DNA from: Siniperca chuatsi
Taxonomy: Eukaryota > Chordata > Actinopteri > Centrarchiformes > Sinipercidae
Assembly: GCF_020085105.1 (NCBI RefSeq)
Contig: NC_058042.1
Location: forward strand, 12,895,001-12,959,000
Direction of reading: 5' to 3'
Length of the DNA stretch: 64,000 nt
Below, piece by piece: positions 30,901 through 44,874 of this stretch. The position numbers and the translations under genes are program-made. The notes under the pieces are model-generated. The model saw only the letters and a list, made by a program, of their open reading frames with translations, was not told the DNA's origin and searched no databases. Numbering within the stretch: the stretch's first letter is position 1; each line of letters starts with the position of its first letter.

Positions 30901-33900
30901 CTTCAGACTCCTGTAAAAGAAATAAAACAGAATAAAAAGGGGAACAAAATCTGTATGAACTTACCTAAAATCAGCGTAATTTGTAACAACAGTCAAGTGG
31001 CCAACAAATGCAAATGCTACTTAAGGGCCAGTGGCAACCAGAAGCTGAAACTGCTCCTCTGTGTCATTTAAGTAATATAGTCAGTATCACATTCGCAGTA
31101 CATGAAACCCAGCATGAGATTAACTGTGCTAAGTCCCTGCAAGGATTGAAGAGGACACCAGTGACACAGAAACTTCAGCAGATTGTGAGTTCTTGTCTTT
31201 CACCTCTAAATTTGTCCTAATTATTATGTTGTACACATCAAATTTTGCTTTGTGTTGGAAAAAAGTTAAAACATTTCCAAGTTCCAACCGTGTCTTTAAT
31301 TTTTCATTTCAATGCAAAAACTTGACAGTCTAGTCACCATTAGCATTCATCATATACTTATATATATTACTTAAAATATCGGGGACAAGGAGTATAGAGA
31401 AGAAACCAAATAGAGATTTAATTAAAGTTTTAGTTACACCAGGACATAACAGGGCCATAACCAGGATTTTAAACATACTGAAACGCACCACCTCTCCCTC
31501 AGAAAATGCTGACCAGATCAGATACAAAAAATAAAATCCCTAAAATGTTTTAAGTATTTGGATTTTTTATATTTTATTTATTCAGTTAGTTGTTACTACA
31601 CTACAGACATTTTAGAGACACTTTACTGGCTTGATACAGTACAGAGAAAAAGAAAAATTGTCTTGCTGTGATAGAGATGTAAACATGTTCCCTCTGCCTG
31701 TCACCGTGACTGTGGTATATCAGTGTGCGTTGTGAATTTTTCATGTGGCATCCAGGGTGTCATTGTCTTACGTTACCCTACACTGTATCTGTCCGGTACG
31801 GTCTACACAGATACCTTTCCTTGAGCTGTTCACACATGTGGAGTGATGCAGCTCCTGTGTGTCATTTAACAAAGATAAAGACAGGTTTCATGTTTAGGAA
31901 GTCCAATATTTTCTGTAGGCTCTCACAACCTTCTGAGTCCTTGCTGTTGTTTCACTTCTTGCATTGTGTGGCTGGAAATGTGCGAACACAGAGGAAAAGA
32001 CAAAGACATTAACTACCTGCTGTATCTGTCTGCCTCTCCAGCATCGCTCCCAGTTCTGTGCTTTAAAGTTTAATGGTGTGATGGCTACCACACTAGCGCT
32101 GGTCTACAGTGTCTTTTATGAGGCACATGTGGCACGATGTTCCTCTCGCACAGGTGTCTTCTTCCCTCCTGTGTTCGAGGCTCGCGATGTAACACGAGAG
32201 TCGGCTGGCAGTAAGGGAGGTCGCTCATTAAAGAACAACTAACCGTACCACAATGCCACGGACATCTGAGAGCTCTGAGGCTTCTCTTACTTGCTGGATC
32301 TCACAGCCCTTTGCTCCTCTGCCCTCATAAAGCAGCAGATGGAGGGTTTGATGTTGTTTGAACTGTAAACAGTCAGAGAAGTGACGAGTTCATCTACTGT
32401 TGCCAGACAGAGATGTTTTCTGGTTTGACTCCTGACGGGAGAAATCTAATACAGAAATGAACAACTTTAATCCTTCCCCTCTGTTGAAGTGGACTACATC
32501 CATAGAGAAATCAAAATGTAACACATTTTATACATCTGGACCATTTGAATCACATGCCATTCTGAATAAATACAGGTTTTATACAGGTTAGTGCAGTTCA
32601 AAGTGCTAAAGTGACAGACATACTAATACTACTGATAATACAGTAGAAAGATAAACAGAAAATAAAGATAAACTAAAATAAAAACATAGATATAGCAGTA
32701 TATAAGATTAAAATATGATTAAAAATGATAAAAGTGAACAAACAAATAGAAAATTAACCATACAAAAGATGATTAAAAACAATTATCGACAGAAACATTA
32801 ACACATGAAAAATGAAAATCAAATAAAAGCAATCAAACAAAAGCTTAAAGTTATCTTTCAGTTTAAACCAGCAGCTAAATATAAATATAAAATGGTTTTC
32901 TTGTACAATACATGTTTCTAACAATAAGTTTTTAAGCACGTATGTACAAAAACATACATTCTGCATATTGCTATTGTGTAAATAAATGAGCTAGGCCTCC
33001 ATGGCCTTTTCATTTTTGATGATTGGCTCTATACCGGAGTGCATAAATTACCTGATTGTTGGCACCTGAGTAACTTAATAATTCAGCTGTTGTCTTAAAC
33101 AGAGTGTGAATGCACGTTAACACACGTTGATCAAGGCTGAAAAGGTTTGTGCTGGGATTTCTTAAGTAAATATGGATTAGTAGATAAATTAAGTGTGACC
33201 CTTTACTTTCTGTCCATTGAGTTCACACCGATCACACATGGTCAGAGTGATGTGGTATTACTTATTATTCAACCTGCATAAAGCACAGTAAATCATCAAG
33301 TCCTACAAAAAGTGATGACCATATTTTTCAAAAGGATTTACTACAAATTAGTATAATAATCAAAAATTTACGAAATTGCTGAGACATCTATTTGGGTAAG
33401 ATTTAGGTCAGTTTTTTTTAGGATAAAGGTTTTGTTTGTGGTTTCACTTACCTTGAAACGTGACAAAAACAGCCTGGTTGGCAGTCCGAAATGTACGGTA
33501 CGTGGTTAAAATGGAGGTACCGTTTTGGTCATGATGTAATAAACAGAGACATTGTATTTTTTTACTGAGTGAGAAAACAGCAAAATCAACAACCTACATA
33601 TAATGAGCTCTATATTATAATGAACACTTTTGCAAAAATGTCACCCATAGTAGCGGGAATTGATCCCATTTCATTAGAGAGGAAGACATAACCCATCATT
33701 TTCCACCACACAGATCAGTGTTAAACCACCATCTAGTTGCTGAGTGGGAAAATTTATATCTCTAGATGTTAGTGTCTTAAGACAATGTGCTCCGATCACA
33801 GATGTTCCCGAGAGACGCCGCTCCGTTGCAGGTAAAACACACATTTGTGCTCCACTGACATTTCTTGGATAAAGCTTTAAAAATCTTAATGACTCGCACA

Positions 33901-36900
33901 CCGCCACTTTTCATTTTGTCTTGTCCTCCAAAATTTTTATAAGGATTGCGGAACATCAAATTCTGTCTGTAAAAGAAAGAAAAAAAATAAAAACTCCCTT
34001 CCTATCTGCACTTACCCTGCAGCTCCTAAAACAGGTTTCACTGCCCTGATACACTGTAAGATTTCTTTATGACTAAATGCCTCATGTAGCTCATGTTCTT
34101 TGCTCCAGCAGCCTCTTACTGCCTGTATCTCTCAGGCTGCCGTCCTTTTGGTCACCTTGCAGCTTGGAGAGCAGAACGGTGAACCTTTAAAGGGTCGTAT
34201 TTTACCCAACAAGTTCTTATTACCAGCTGTGGTTGTGATTGTCACTGGACCACTGAGCAGGAGAAAAAGCACAGTCTGGGAAAAAGACTTTGCGGTCAGC
34301 AACTTTAGTTATGTAATCTGATGGGTATCTTTACTGACCCCTATAAAATTCCTCTTTTTGTCTTAATCTCTTCGTCACTGATATATCTTCTTCTCTAAGA
34401 CTTTCATCATGTGTGCCTTTGTCTTTATTGGTATTTCTCTCACGTATTTCAGTACTTAAAGTGGCTATAATCAATATTTTTATAATAATGTATCAAATGA
34501 CTGGGAAAACAATGTGACAATGTGAAAGGTATCGCTCGTAGTGATGAACCTACAGAGAATTATCACCCAAATCTGCAGCTCCCCTCGGCTTTATGGAGCT
34601 TTAGAGTGAGTTTCTGATCATTGTTTAGCTGTCCGGCCACAATGTTACTGTTTTAGTTCACTCTTTCACTCTCACAGCGTTGTTTTAAGACACAGCAGGT
34701 GGCTGTTTGCACTGAAAAAGCTCTATAAACCCTCTGCCCACTACCTACTCAGCACTAAACAGCACACACACACAGTTAGCAACTAACTGGTGAACATAGT
34801 GGAGCATTTAGCAGCTAAAAGAGCCAGATATTTCCCTCAGGAGTTAGTGGAGATGAAAAACAGAGAGTTAATTTTGGACTTACATTCATTAGTTGGCTAG
34901 AAACAAGACTCCAAATGAAAGCTTATGTTGCTCTGTAACTGTAATGTGAAAATAAGCAACTGTTTGCTAACAAGTTGGCCATTTCAACTTAAACAGTAAC
35001 GATATGTCAGTGTTGTGTTCACAACTTGTTTCCGCTGCCCTCAAGTGGCCATAAAAAAATCACTCATTGCAGGTTTAAGTAAAAGTATCAATATTATAAT
35101 GTGAAAGCCCTTCATTCGAAATCCTGCTGATGTAAAAGTACAGAAGTAATATCAGGAGAATGTACATACACATAAACGTAGTGGAATAAAAAGTAGAATA
35201 TACAGTATGTCTCCCTGAAATGTAGTGTAGTAGAAGTGTAAAGTAGCATAAAATGGAAATTAAGTGAGTAAATGTTATTTTCCACCACTGCTGTCTTTTT
35301 AATATTTCCTTACTGACTCGACTCCTGAGAGCAGAAAACTATCTACAGTGTGTCTGTGTGTCTTTAATCTTTTACAGTATTTGATTTTTCTCTCTGCTTA
35401 AGTTGTATCAGGGGAGATTTGGGGGTTTGGGCGACCGAGTGTGTGTGTGTGTGCGTGTTTTATGTGCTGGCAGCTGGTGCTAAGGTAATGTGAAGTAATG
35501 CAGTTGTCAGGCTCTATTGTCTCTGCTGCTGGCCTCATCTCCCACTTGCAGCCCATAAAAGCAGAGTCATTTAAACCGCTAATGAAGTGGAGAGTCTGGG
35601 CCAGTGGCAGATAAAACCCACACAGAAAAAAGCCTATTTTCTCAGCCCAGCTCTTATTTCACTTTGTTGAGGGAAATTCATTTAAAAATGTCCTTGTTTC
35701 AATATCCGTTTAACCACACCTTGTGTTATTCTCACATGTTCAGGTAGACATTTCATATATAACACAAAAAATTTGACCAAATCAAATTGACTTGTCAAAT
35801 AAACCTGATCAGTTTTGGACATTTACAGCACTATATTGAACCGGCATGTATATGTCTGATTTGCCACAACCTATAGAACCAAAAACCAAATAAAGCTTAT
35901 TACTTAAAGGTCCTACAAACCAATGGTCCACCCACTCAGGTGTTTTCATTAAATTTGTGTACAGACTGGACTTGATTTATGTTTACCTCACACATATTTA
36001 GCTTTGTTTCATCTCTCAGTGTCAGACAACTTACACCTTTATTAGGACTGGATTCCCAAGTGGGCGAAGTGTCAAAGTGCCCCTAGAAGCCACCAAAAAT
36101 ACCTATTTTCACTGTCAGTTGTTTTTGTTAATTTCTTTGTGTGGAAATTTGCAGCAGTAATGTACAATATCAACTAACGCTGGTATAATAATATTTTTTT
36201 GGCCCTGTCTTATAGAGGGGCCATGTTTCAAAATCTACTTTTAAGACCTTTATTTTAGTTTATATTGTGCTCACACATTGTACATTTGTTTTGTGCAGCA
36301 GATAGCAGGTCAATAATTCCAGTGTTTTATTTATTTATTTTATATTATTTGTACATAAATGAATGGGTTTAATGAAGATGCCTTGTGCACTACTGTATAC
36401 ACAATGGGTATCTGACATGGTACATACACAATGCACAGTGGAAGGTAGTTGGGGGGTCAGTATAGAGTCCAACAGCAGATTTTTGCCCCGGGGCCTCAAA
36501 ACAGGTTAACCAGGCCATGCCAAAACCTGAACGTAAACAATACAGGCTAATACACATACATTTAAAAAGGCTGGTATTGGCTGAATCCAAATTAAAAAGG
36601 TACTGGACTGTCTCTAGAAACACTCAAAAGCTGTAAAAAGATTAAATTCATGTTTACTACAGCATCTCCACTACCTGCTGCTGCTTGATTATCAGCTGAT
36701 GGAGGTTTAGCATCATACCTGCTGCCTCATACGCAGCCTGCTCTCCATTTAAGCAGGTTTCTCCGCCCTTGCCACTACAAAACACGTGATACCCTGACAT
36801 GACCAAAATTAAGTGCAGCCTATGGTACATGTTAATAACCTCACATAATTTCCAGCACAGCTCCAATCAGCCAGAATAAGTGAATACACCTGTGCAGGTG

Positions 36901-37789
36901 TGCAGGGCCTTTAACAAATCACCCTGCTCACATTGGTTAGCCTGATCTCACAGCAAATTAATACTTATTTGAAAGAAAATAATGTTATTTTTATGAGTAT
37001 ATATTGTTCCTATATTTAATTTTTCATATTAAGGACAAAACTGTATTTATCCTAAAAGAACAAAATACAACAGGCCTTTTTCACAGCAGGTATTTTGACT
37101 TGTCATAGTAGGAAAAGCACAGGTGTAATACCATTAAAGATGCAGCTAAATGGAATTCAGCCATCATTAATTTTATTATTTACACCTGTGATTTTCTTAC
37201 TGTGACATGTCACAACGTAAGCAAAGTTGGAGAATTTATGACTTCTGATTGAGTAAAGGATCCGTTTTGAGTCTCACAAGCCATCGCTTGTGTTACTTAA
37301 GATTGATAAGAGATACTTCCCGTAGGGAAATTTGTCCTGGACTCCGTCCTGCTACTTCAGGATCATTAGTTGTAATTTATTAAAATAATCCAACCAGGAA
37401 AGTTCTTCTGGATTAAATAAATTTAGTCGAAATCGCTCAAGAAAAACTGAAGATCTTAAATGGCGTCAGAAATCAAGGAAAGGAAAAGAAAAGTCTCCCA
37501 TGAATCAAATAAGTCGCTCATCTCAGTGCAAGATCAGTAGATAAACTGTAGATTATAAAAATCTACACTACCTTTCTACTTGTTTTGCTTAATCTTTTTG
37601 AGACAAACTGCTGTATCCCACCTACCATTTTAGATAGATACAGTAGATAGAGAAAAAAAGTGTGTTTAATCTCCTGCTTCAGTACAGGAGGTTTCGTCCT
37701 GGAGGAGCGATTAAACGCAGACAGTAAACGACAGTCAGTGATAAAGTTCATGATCAGACATCTGTGATCAGCCAGCTGCGTCTGCTGAG

Positions 37790-37827
<38 letters not shown>

Positions 37828-38030
37828 TATCAGAAAATACTTTGTCTTACAGTAAAAGCTATATGGAAGAACAAGTGTGTGTCACATTGTTCAGACAGAA
37901 ATGAAGAATTCTTTGAAAAGTAAAGATTTGAGGTTATTGATTAGTGATCAGATTCTTGGGCTTAATTTACAGGATTGTGCGAATGTGCGAGAAAAACAAC
38001 AATGTGGATTTGTTCTGTCCAGGCATGTCT

Positions 38031-38062
<32 letters not shown>

Positions 38063-39466
38063 ATATTGGGAGAATTAGATTGACCTTGCTGGTACAAAAG
38101 GCCGTCCTTCTGTCCTGTACGCTGCCTCTTTGCCCATAAATTATCTACAAAGCATCTCTGCGTTGGCAGAGCAAGAAGCTGTACATTTCCTTTATCGTCC
38201 CGCAGCCCAGACACTGCAGACCAATCAGGACACGCGCTAGCAGAAACACCACACTTACATTCACAAGAGTGTGTGTTAAGATTATGATAACATTTGGACT
38301 TTGCATTTATACAAATTAATTAATAAATAAGAATAAGAAATGTTAAATATCAGGAAAATGATGTGTGGCAATAAATGTTCAAATGATTTTATGATTAAAA
38401 AAATTCTAAATCATTTTTAGCATCCTCTGTCTTTATGTTTAGGTCTCTCTGTAAACTCTGTTTATTGTTATTGTTAATTACTTGATAAAACAATACAATT
38501 CTGGTCATATAAAAAATATTTTTTTACAAACAGATTTATGTTTGCTGCGTTATTTAAGAATAACCACATAAGACTCCCAATTTATTTGTGGATTTATTTT
38601 GTGATAAATTTTTATGATTTATTTTACAACTTCTGTGCAGTTACTTATTGATCTTTATTTTTTAAATTATTTCATTTAGAAATATGTCAGATGTGTGTTT
38701 CCAATTCATATAGTTCATAAAATGATAATCTTGTAAATTTATTACTCTGATAAAACTCACAGGTACTTTTCTCTTTGTTCCAAAATAATTTCTCATGACT
38801 TTACCCTCTTTGTTTCTTCCTCTACACTCTCTCCATCTGCTTCCACCTCTCTGTAAGCTCATGGCAGCAATCATATTCATCAGTATCGGAGTCATTGCGT
38901 CTTTCTTCTGTGCCATTGTTGACGGGATCATCGCTTCAGAGTTCATAGTAAGTATCACGTGTATTTACATGCCTGCACTGAAAACAAAGAAACACAAACT
39001 AATTCACCTTTTTGTTTGTCTGAACAAACCCCTGGTAATTTAATCACACACATGCTAAGGTCAACAGAGATGGGGCGGGGGGGTGTGTTCGCTACAGAAA
39101 TGCAGGTCTGTAAGACCGGCACAGACACATTAGACATTAGTGAGATCAGGAACTTTGTAGATGCAATCAGACAGAACTGTCTGTACCATCACAACACTAG
39201 ACGGGTAGACCAGACCAACTAATCTCAGTGCCCGACCTGCGGAGCTGCTGGGTCACCTGAAGAGCTGGGGAAACATTCAGCATAACAGGGCTGACTAAAA
39301 GTTTCCAAAAGTATTACTTTCTCTAAGTCACTGAAAACTCAAACGAATAAAAACACAAAATATGCAACAACTATAGATGGATATAGCTATAAAAATACAT
39401 CTTTAATTTATTTCAACTGAGAATTGATTTTTCCAGGAAACGTCCTTGCAATGGTCTGTTGGAATT

Positions 39467-39509
<43 letters not shown>

Positions 39510-41073
39510 TATGGATAGATACAGATATAGATAGATACAGATATATATATATATAAGAGAAAATTAGCACATAAAAACCAATTCTATTATGTTCACTGTT
39601 ACATAATGGTCAAATGTACAATTACCTGAATATGTTTATATGGGAATGAACAGAAAATGCAAAGAGGTCAAATAAGGTCATTGTTGCTTTCTTACTGGAT
39701 ATCTGAGATGTTCTCGGTGTTTGGATACATGGACACGAACACCTCAGTTTGTCACATCGGCCTAATGAATTTTAATGAGTGTCTTAATGAGTATGGACCA
39801 GAGAGAGTTTAAAAAGCTGGACCTCTCAGCAGCTGGCACAGAGTCACTCATATTGATCAGTGCTATCAAATCTCTGCAGATATATTTATTTTGTGCTTGC
39901 GGGACAGTAAAAGTCATATTTATTGCACCTTCAAGCTTTGGACAATCACATGATATAATTATATACACATTACATAGTCCAGTGAGATTTAATGCTGTAG
40001 GTGTAGGTGCATGTTGTAAACCTTCAGTGCAGCAGTGACAGAGAAACAGGAGCAGGATGGACAGAATAACACAAGCCAGGGTTCATATTCACACAAATGT
40101 AACTTTACGTGATAAACAAGTACAAAAAGTTAATCACTGAAAGCCTTAAATCATAGAGATTTACTCTAAAAAAAGAAACTGCTGCACGGAGAAACATTTA
40201 GATCCCGGTTGTGGTGTATGACAAGTCGATTAACTTAACATTAAGTTAACAGATTTAACAGATCAGTCCCTTCTCTCTCTTTCTAATCTGTCTAACACAC
40301 ATGCAGGACACAAGGCCCTTGCAGGAGGAAATGTGTGACTTTTACGCCAGTGGATCGGGCTACGCCTACGACAGCTACTACACTGAGGTGATTCTCATAC
40401 GTACATATACTCTAAACACACTTAATATATCACCTGCCATTGTCTGTAGTATATAAACATAATGAGTCATTTCTAACTGAGCAAATATATTCTCAAAAAT
40501 TTGAATAATGATACCTAACGTAAACTAGCCTAATGTATGGTTTCCATTTACTTACAGATCACCTTTAGCTCTAATCTTCCTCCTGCTATATGCTGCTTTA
40601 TGTTTGTGTCTCAGCAGTTGTCTTTTAAATGGTGTAAATAATGCTTGAAATGCATTTCAGATTCAGGATTATATTCTGTGCTCTTGCAGGCTTTTGGTGC
40701 TTAATTGAAAAAAAATCACAGTGTGTAGGGACATCTAGTGGTCAAATAATGTTACTGCATTGAAAGCAATAACTGCATCAAAGGTTCTGAAGTTCTGGAA
40801 ATGATATGTTGACATGCAGACAGTTTCCAATCAGTCACTGTATTTCTTTGTCCAGCTCCTACTAATGTGGCTGTTTTCATGAGGTTAATAAAACTCTTAG
40901 TACGAATGATTAAAAACCTCTTCTCTGACACTGCAGGTGACTTGCCGTTCATTCGACAAAGCATGCAAGCTGAAACTGAAGAGCAACACCTGCTACTGCT
41001 GCTACCTGTACAACTGTGAGAGGTGAGACGCAACAACACAAGCTGCTGGTGTTAAGATCTGAGCAACACCAGA

Positions 41074-41161
<88 letters not shown>

Positions 41162-44100
41162 CACCTTATTTTGAATAAACAAGGACCATACAGCTGGGTT
41201 TGCATGTTTTAACCCATTAACTTACAATTTGCAATGTTTTTAGATTACAACAACAACTGGTCCCCATTAATTTCAGTACATTAAACCTGTTAGCTTCCAG
41301 CTGTCCATCACAGTGAACATGTTTAATTATCTATTTTTGTCTGTTATAATGTTATAACTGTGTGATAATACAGTACATAGCAGGGGCAAGTGTACAGTAA
41401 AAACAGTATCCTAGATTTCAGCATGGCTAAAAAAACATGGCTGCCTGGAAGGTTTAATAAAGTAATAAAGTGATGGACAGTGTGCAGGATTCTTTGGTTT
41501 TTTTTTCCTGCCTGGAAGGTTTGAAGTAAAAAAAAAACTAGGATAAGCATTTTGACATTATTTGTGTTATTAATAAGATTAATAAGAGCTGGACTCAATT
41601 TAGCATTACCTGTTCCAGAGCCCTGCCATTGCACATGCTGACTCACTGACATTGCTGACTGACACTTAAATGGAACAGAGCCATTAGTAGTATTATTTAC
41701 ACCTGTGCTTTTCCTGCTATGACAAGACAAAATGTCTGCTGTGAAGAAGGCCTATGTATTTTGTATTGACCCCCTGCTCTCTTCCTCTTCCAGCACAGAG
41801 TATCACACACAGTACTATGAGTTCACCGGGGTCAGCAGCTGCTGGGATGTGATCCACCTGCACCGTCTGCTGTGGGCCTCAGTGGTGCTCAACGTGATCG
41901 GCTTGTTCCTGGGCATCATCACCGCCGCCATCCTCGGAGCGTACAAGGATATGGTGAGCAGGAGTCCAAAAAAGAGAAAAACTGAAGTGCTTGACTAGAC
42001 AAGTAGTTAAAAAGGACTCTTTGGAGTGAAGGGCCACAGAATATTCAAAGAAAGAAGATTTAAAGGAGTCCTGAGTGAAATCAAAAGCTTGTAATATTAC
42101 ATGGCTGACAGATGTTTCAACACCTTGACGAAGGTTTTTTATTATACTCATGACTTCAAACTAGTTATCTTTTCTTATTGCCTAAAGGCCACATACAGTA
42201 TCTGACACTGAACAATGTAAAATCCCTAACATCTGTTTCTGGCCTGTGTGTGAACCACAGTATCCTGATCTCCAGGATGTGTGTCATTAGAAGACATTAT
42301 TTTAATGACAACTCAACAGCATCTCTCACTAGAGCTTGTTTCAAAGCTTCCAAAAGGTTCAATTTGTCACTGAAAGTGGAAGTGTGCTAAGCTCGCTCTG
42401 CCTGCATCTGACCAACACAGTTCCTGAATTACCAAAGGAGTCACTCATGAGATTGAACTGTCAAAAATAATGCATCAACTGAATACTGTTCTGTATACTG
42501 GAATTTTTAATGTTTTTGTTTGAAACATGGTTTATGTGTGTGCAGATATCTTTTGGACTCATTGCCTCACTACATTTTCAGAAATGTACTACTCACACAT
42601 GAAAGCACTAAAAACTCAATTTCTCTGGCATGAATGGTAGTCCGATAATCTGTTTCAGTTACATGAAAATCTGATTTTATTTAGTTAATCTTAATGGTCC
42701 CGATTTTACGATTATTGTTCCTACAGTACATTAGGTAGCAATCATACTTCATTACCTCTTATATAATGAAGTCTGTTTCATGTGTAACTGCTGCACACTT
42801 TCTCACAATTGCCTCCCAGCTTCTTTTGATGATTCCCCATCTTATCCAAATCCATTTTTACTGTTTTCCTGCAACAGAAGCCGACTCCTCAGATGGCTCC
42901 CAGCCCCACACCGCCACCCCACATCCTGTACAACCCAACCCAGCACATGCTCACCTACGCTGGCTTTTGTCCTTCGGGACAGACTCTGCCTGCCTACCCC
43001 AACTATCCAATACCCATGCAGGTAGGGGCCCAGACCAAAACCAAAAAGAACCATTAATAGGCACCTTTTTCATGGAAGACCTATTACACTGAGGGAAAAC
43101 CACAGGTGTGAATAACAATATTAGTGACGGTTGAATTAAATTTAGCTGCTTCAGTTTCAGGGTCCTGCTATGGTTCATGCTGCCTCACGGTTGTACTGTC
43201 ATGGCTTACTGGGGCACTTGAATAAAACAGAGCCATCATTAATGTTATTAGTTACACCTAAGCTTTTCCTACAATAACAAGTCAAAATGTCTGCTGTGAA
43301 AAAGGTCAGTCTTCCATTCCAGTGTATTAGTTTGGCAACCAGATGAGCAGCACTGGATCACATTTATTCTAGCACATCTGTTTCACCCTAACATCAAAGC
43401 ACTTGACCAGAGAGAAAACTATAAATCTGCACTGCTGCCATGTCACATTATTGAGGTGGATACCTGCAAAACTTGACTAAAACCATATATCCTCAATCTT
43501 ACTATTACATGTCTGCTGTTTTTTCATGATTTTTAGACAAGGTAGTGACCTGGCTGTGGGGATGGCAATGTCAGTGACAGTCGGTCGGTCCACTACTTTG
43601 GTTCAGAGTGAAATATCTCAACAAATATTAGATGGATTGACATGAAAGTTTGTACAGGCATTTGTGGTCCCCTCAGGATGAATTGTAATTGCTTTGTTGA
43701 TCCCTTAACTTTTCATCTACCGCCATCATCAGGTCAAAATTGTATTTTTATGACCAAATACTGTATCTGAAAAACTAATGACATCAGACTCAGCTGTACT
43801 TTGTGTTTATGGCTAACTAGGAAATATTAACATGCTAACACACTAAACTAAGGTGGTGAACATGGTAAACATTACACCTGCTAAACATCAGCATGTTAGC
43901 ATGCTGTTAGCATTTAGCTTAAAGCACTGTTGTGCCTAAATACAGCTTCACAGAAAAAGCATGGCTGTAGATTCTTCTACTGGTTTTGTTTCTTGTAACA
44001 TAGACATCATTTTTGTGATGGTTGTTGTCCAAGAACCTGTTGAAAACAGGAATGCCTGATTGATGCTTTATGAACTGGTGCCATAAAGTAAACCGTGACA

Positions 44101-44627
44101 TGAGCTGTAGTTCTTAAACAAGCCAATCACTTCAAGTAAACAGATGCATTGTTTTATTTATGTCATGGAGACTTTGTCTGAAATTTGTAACGTCTCACTG
44201 ATTTATTTTTGATTATGGCTGATCTTCGCTGAAATATTTCTGTGGCTGCTACCAGAGAACCAAACTATACAAAACAATAAAATAAAATAAAACCCCACAT
44301 AAAAATGTCAGCAATTATTTTAGGTATCTTTGGCTCTACTCTTCATACCGTTGCAACCTACCTACCTCTGTCTCTTTTCCTGTCCCACAGCATAACAGCG
44401 GCTATCAGCCACCTGCTACTCCCCAGATGATCCCTGAGGGAGGCCCTGCCTCCAACTCCTGCCTGTCTGAGGACAACCAGGGCCAGCAGCCCTCTCAGGC
44501 TCCCACCCAGCCACAGCCTCAGGGAGCCACGCAGGAACCAGGGGGCTACATGCTGACACCCAATGCTCCTGTCCTCTACGGATCCTCCTACAGCCCCTTT
44601 GAGAAACCTCCACCTTACGCCTGCTAA
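27997..44627 (+). CDS. tmem255b: tmem255b, four-pass transmembrane protein 255B
   Basis: Nine exons: 27997-28060, 28983-29125, 29249-29311, 38858-38947, 40307-40387, 40937-41022, 41794-41953, 42878-43021 and 44391-44627, in phase throughout, giving 355 aa. Predicted helices lie at about 31-53 ([20 protein letters not shown]), 70-85, 91-115 ([20 protein letters not shown]) and 202-226 ([21 protein letters not shown]). A cysteine-rich loop between helices 3 and 4 contains [12 protein letters not shown]. The C-terminal 125 residues are proline/glutamine-rich, contain [13 protein letters not shown] and end in KPPPYAC with a PPxY motif of the kind bound by WW domains. Human TMEM255B has the same order of parts. 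TMEM255A is the paralogue; position next to GRK1 and GAS6 favours B. Its function is not established, and I assign none beyond membrane location. Confidence 0.92.
28303..28836. mobile_element. hAT-like non-autonomous element in tmem255b intron 1
   Basis: It starts CAGAGGTGG and ends TCTCCACTG. CTCATCTG is perfectly duplicated at 28295-28302 and 28837-28844. The interior holds AAGTACTGTACTTAAG and inverted ACTTTTACTT blocks typical of the family. Confidence 0.86.
37068..37205. mobile_element. small fold-back element (family B), copy 1
   Basis: GCCTTTTTCACAGCAGG...TTTTGACTTGTCATAGTAGG is the inverted counterpart of sequences at 41715-41755 and 43260-43312. An internal inverted block (CACAGGTGTAA with TTACACCTGTG) lies at 37119-37195. 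Confidence 0.6.
37791..37826. repeat. (TG)n microsatellite
   Basis: About 18 TG units within tmem255b intron 3. Confidence 0.95.
38032..38060. repeat. (TG)n microsatellite
   Basis: About 14 TG units within tmem255b intron 3, roughly 0.8 kb upstream of exon 4. Confidence 0.95.
39471..39505. repeat. (TA)n microsatellite with adjoining GATA-like units
   Basis: About 17 TA units followed by ACAGATATGGATAGATACAGATA-type degenerate tetramers to about 39556, within tmem255b intron 4. Confidence 0.93.
41077..41151. repeat. long (GT)n microsatellite in tmem255b intron 6
   Basis: About 37 GT units, starting about 55 bp after the donor of the exon that ends at 41022. Confidence 0.96.
41590..41755. 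mobile_element. small fold-back element (family B), copy 2, next to tmem255b exon 7
   Basis: It ends in TCCTGCTATGACAAGACAAA followed by ATGTCTGCTGTGAAGAAGGCC, matching the inverse of the 37075 copy. Its right end is about 40 bp from the exon that starts at 41794, leaving only the pyrimidine tract and acceptor between them. The left boundary is approximate. Confidence 0.55.
43045..43312. mobile_element. small fold-back element (family B), copy 3, next to tmem255b exon 8
   Basis: It begins AATAGGCACCTTTTTCATGG and ends ACAAGTCAAAATGTCTGCTG followed by TGAAAAAGG, so the two ends are inverted versions of one another. Its left edge is about 25-30 bp inside the donor of the exon that ends at 43021. 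Confidence 0.6.
43555..43925. repeat. teleost dispersed repeat in tmem255b intron 8
   Basis: It contains AGTCGGTCGGTCCACTACTT, ATTAGATGGATTGACATGAA and CATGTTAGCATGCTGTTAGC. A partial related copy is at 14343-14530. Class unknown. Confidence 0.6.
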
Positions 44628-44874
44628 GCCCTCAGACAAACATATGGGGCATATTGGAGAAAAAATATCTTAATCTGGTCAGACTGAATGTAGCACAAAG
44701 CACATTTCATAGGTGACCTTGTAGACGGAAAACACTCAGTGAGCTTCACGACTACTCTGTACTGATATAAATGCTACGTTTCATGTGGTTGACTGAAGAG
44801 AGACACCGATTACTAGCTACGTAGTGTGATTATATAGACATGATTAAGTTATTTCATGTGTATTCGTTAAGGGA

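Larger units (their letters stand above)
29312..38857. other. tmem255b intron 3 (9.5 kb), repeat-rich
   Basis: No exon is expected here: the residues on both sides (NRRPM then LMAAIIFIS) are contiguous in the family. A repeat pair related to each other lies at 29960-30185 and 34720-35050 (shared GTGGAGCATTTAGCAGCTAAA and CCAAGTGGCC-like ends). A CAGTGG-family fragment is at 35068-35292. A small fold-back element is at 37068-37205. TG repeats are at 37791-37826 and 38032-38060. Short ORFs such as 31964-32242 and 30149-30427 match nothing I recognise. Confidence 0.6.

Noticed and set aside
31964-32242. Short plus-strand ORF in tmem255b intron 3 as an extra exon
   Set aside because: The residues on either side of the intron are contiguous in the family, and the ORF has no recognisable similarity or paired splice sites.
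27997-44627. tmem255a in place of tmem255b
   Set aside because: The paralogues are similar, but linkage to grk1 and gas6 matches TMEM255B; TMEM255A is X-linked in human with different neighbours.
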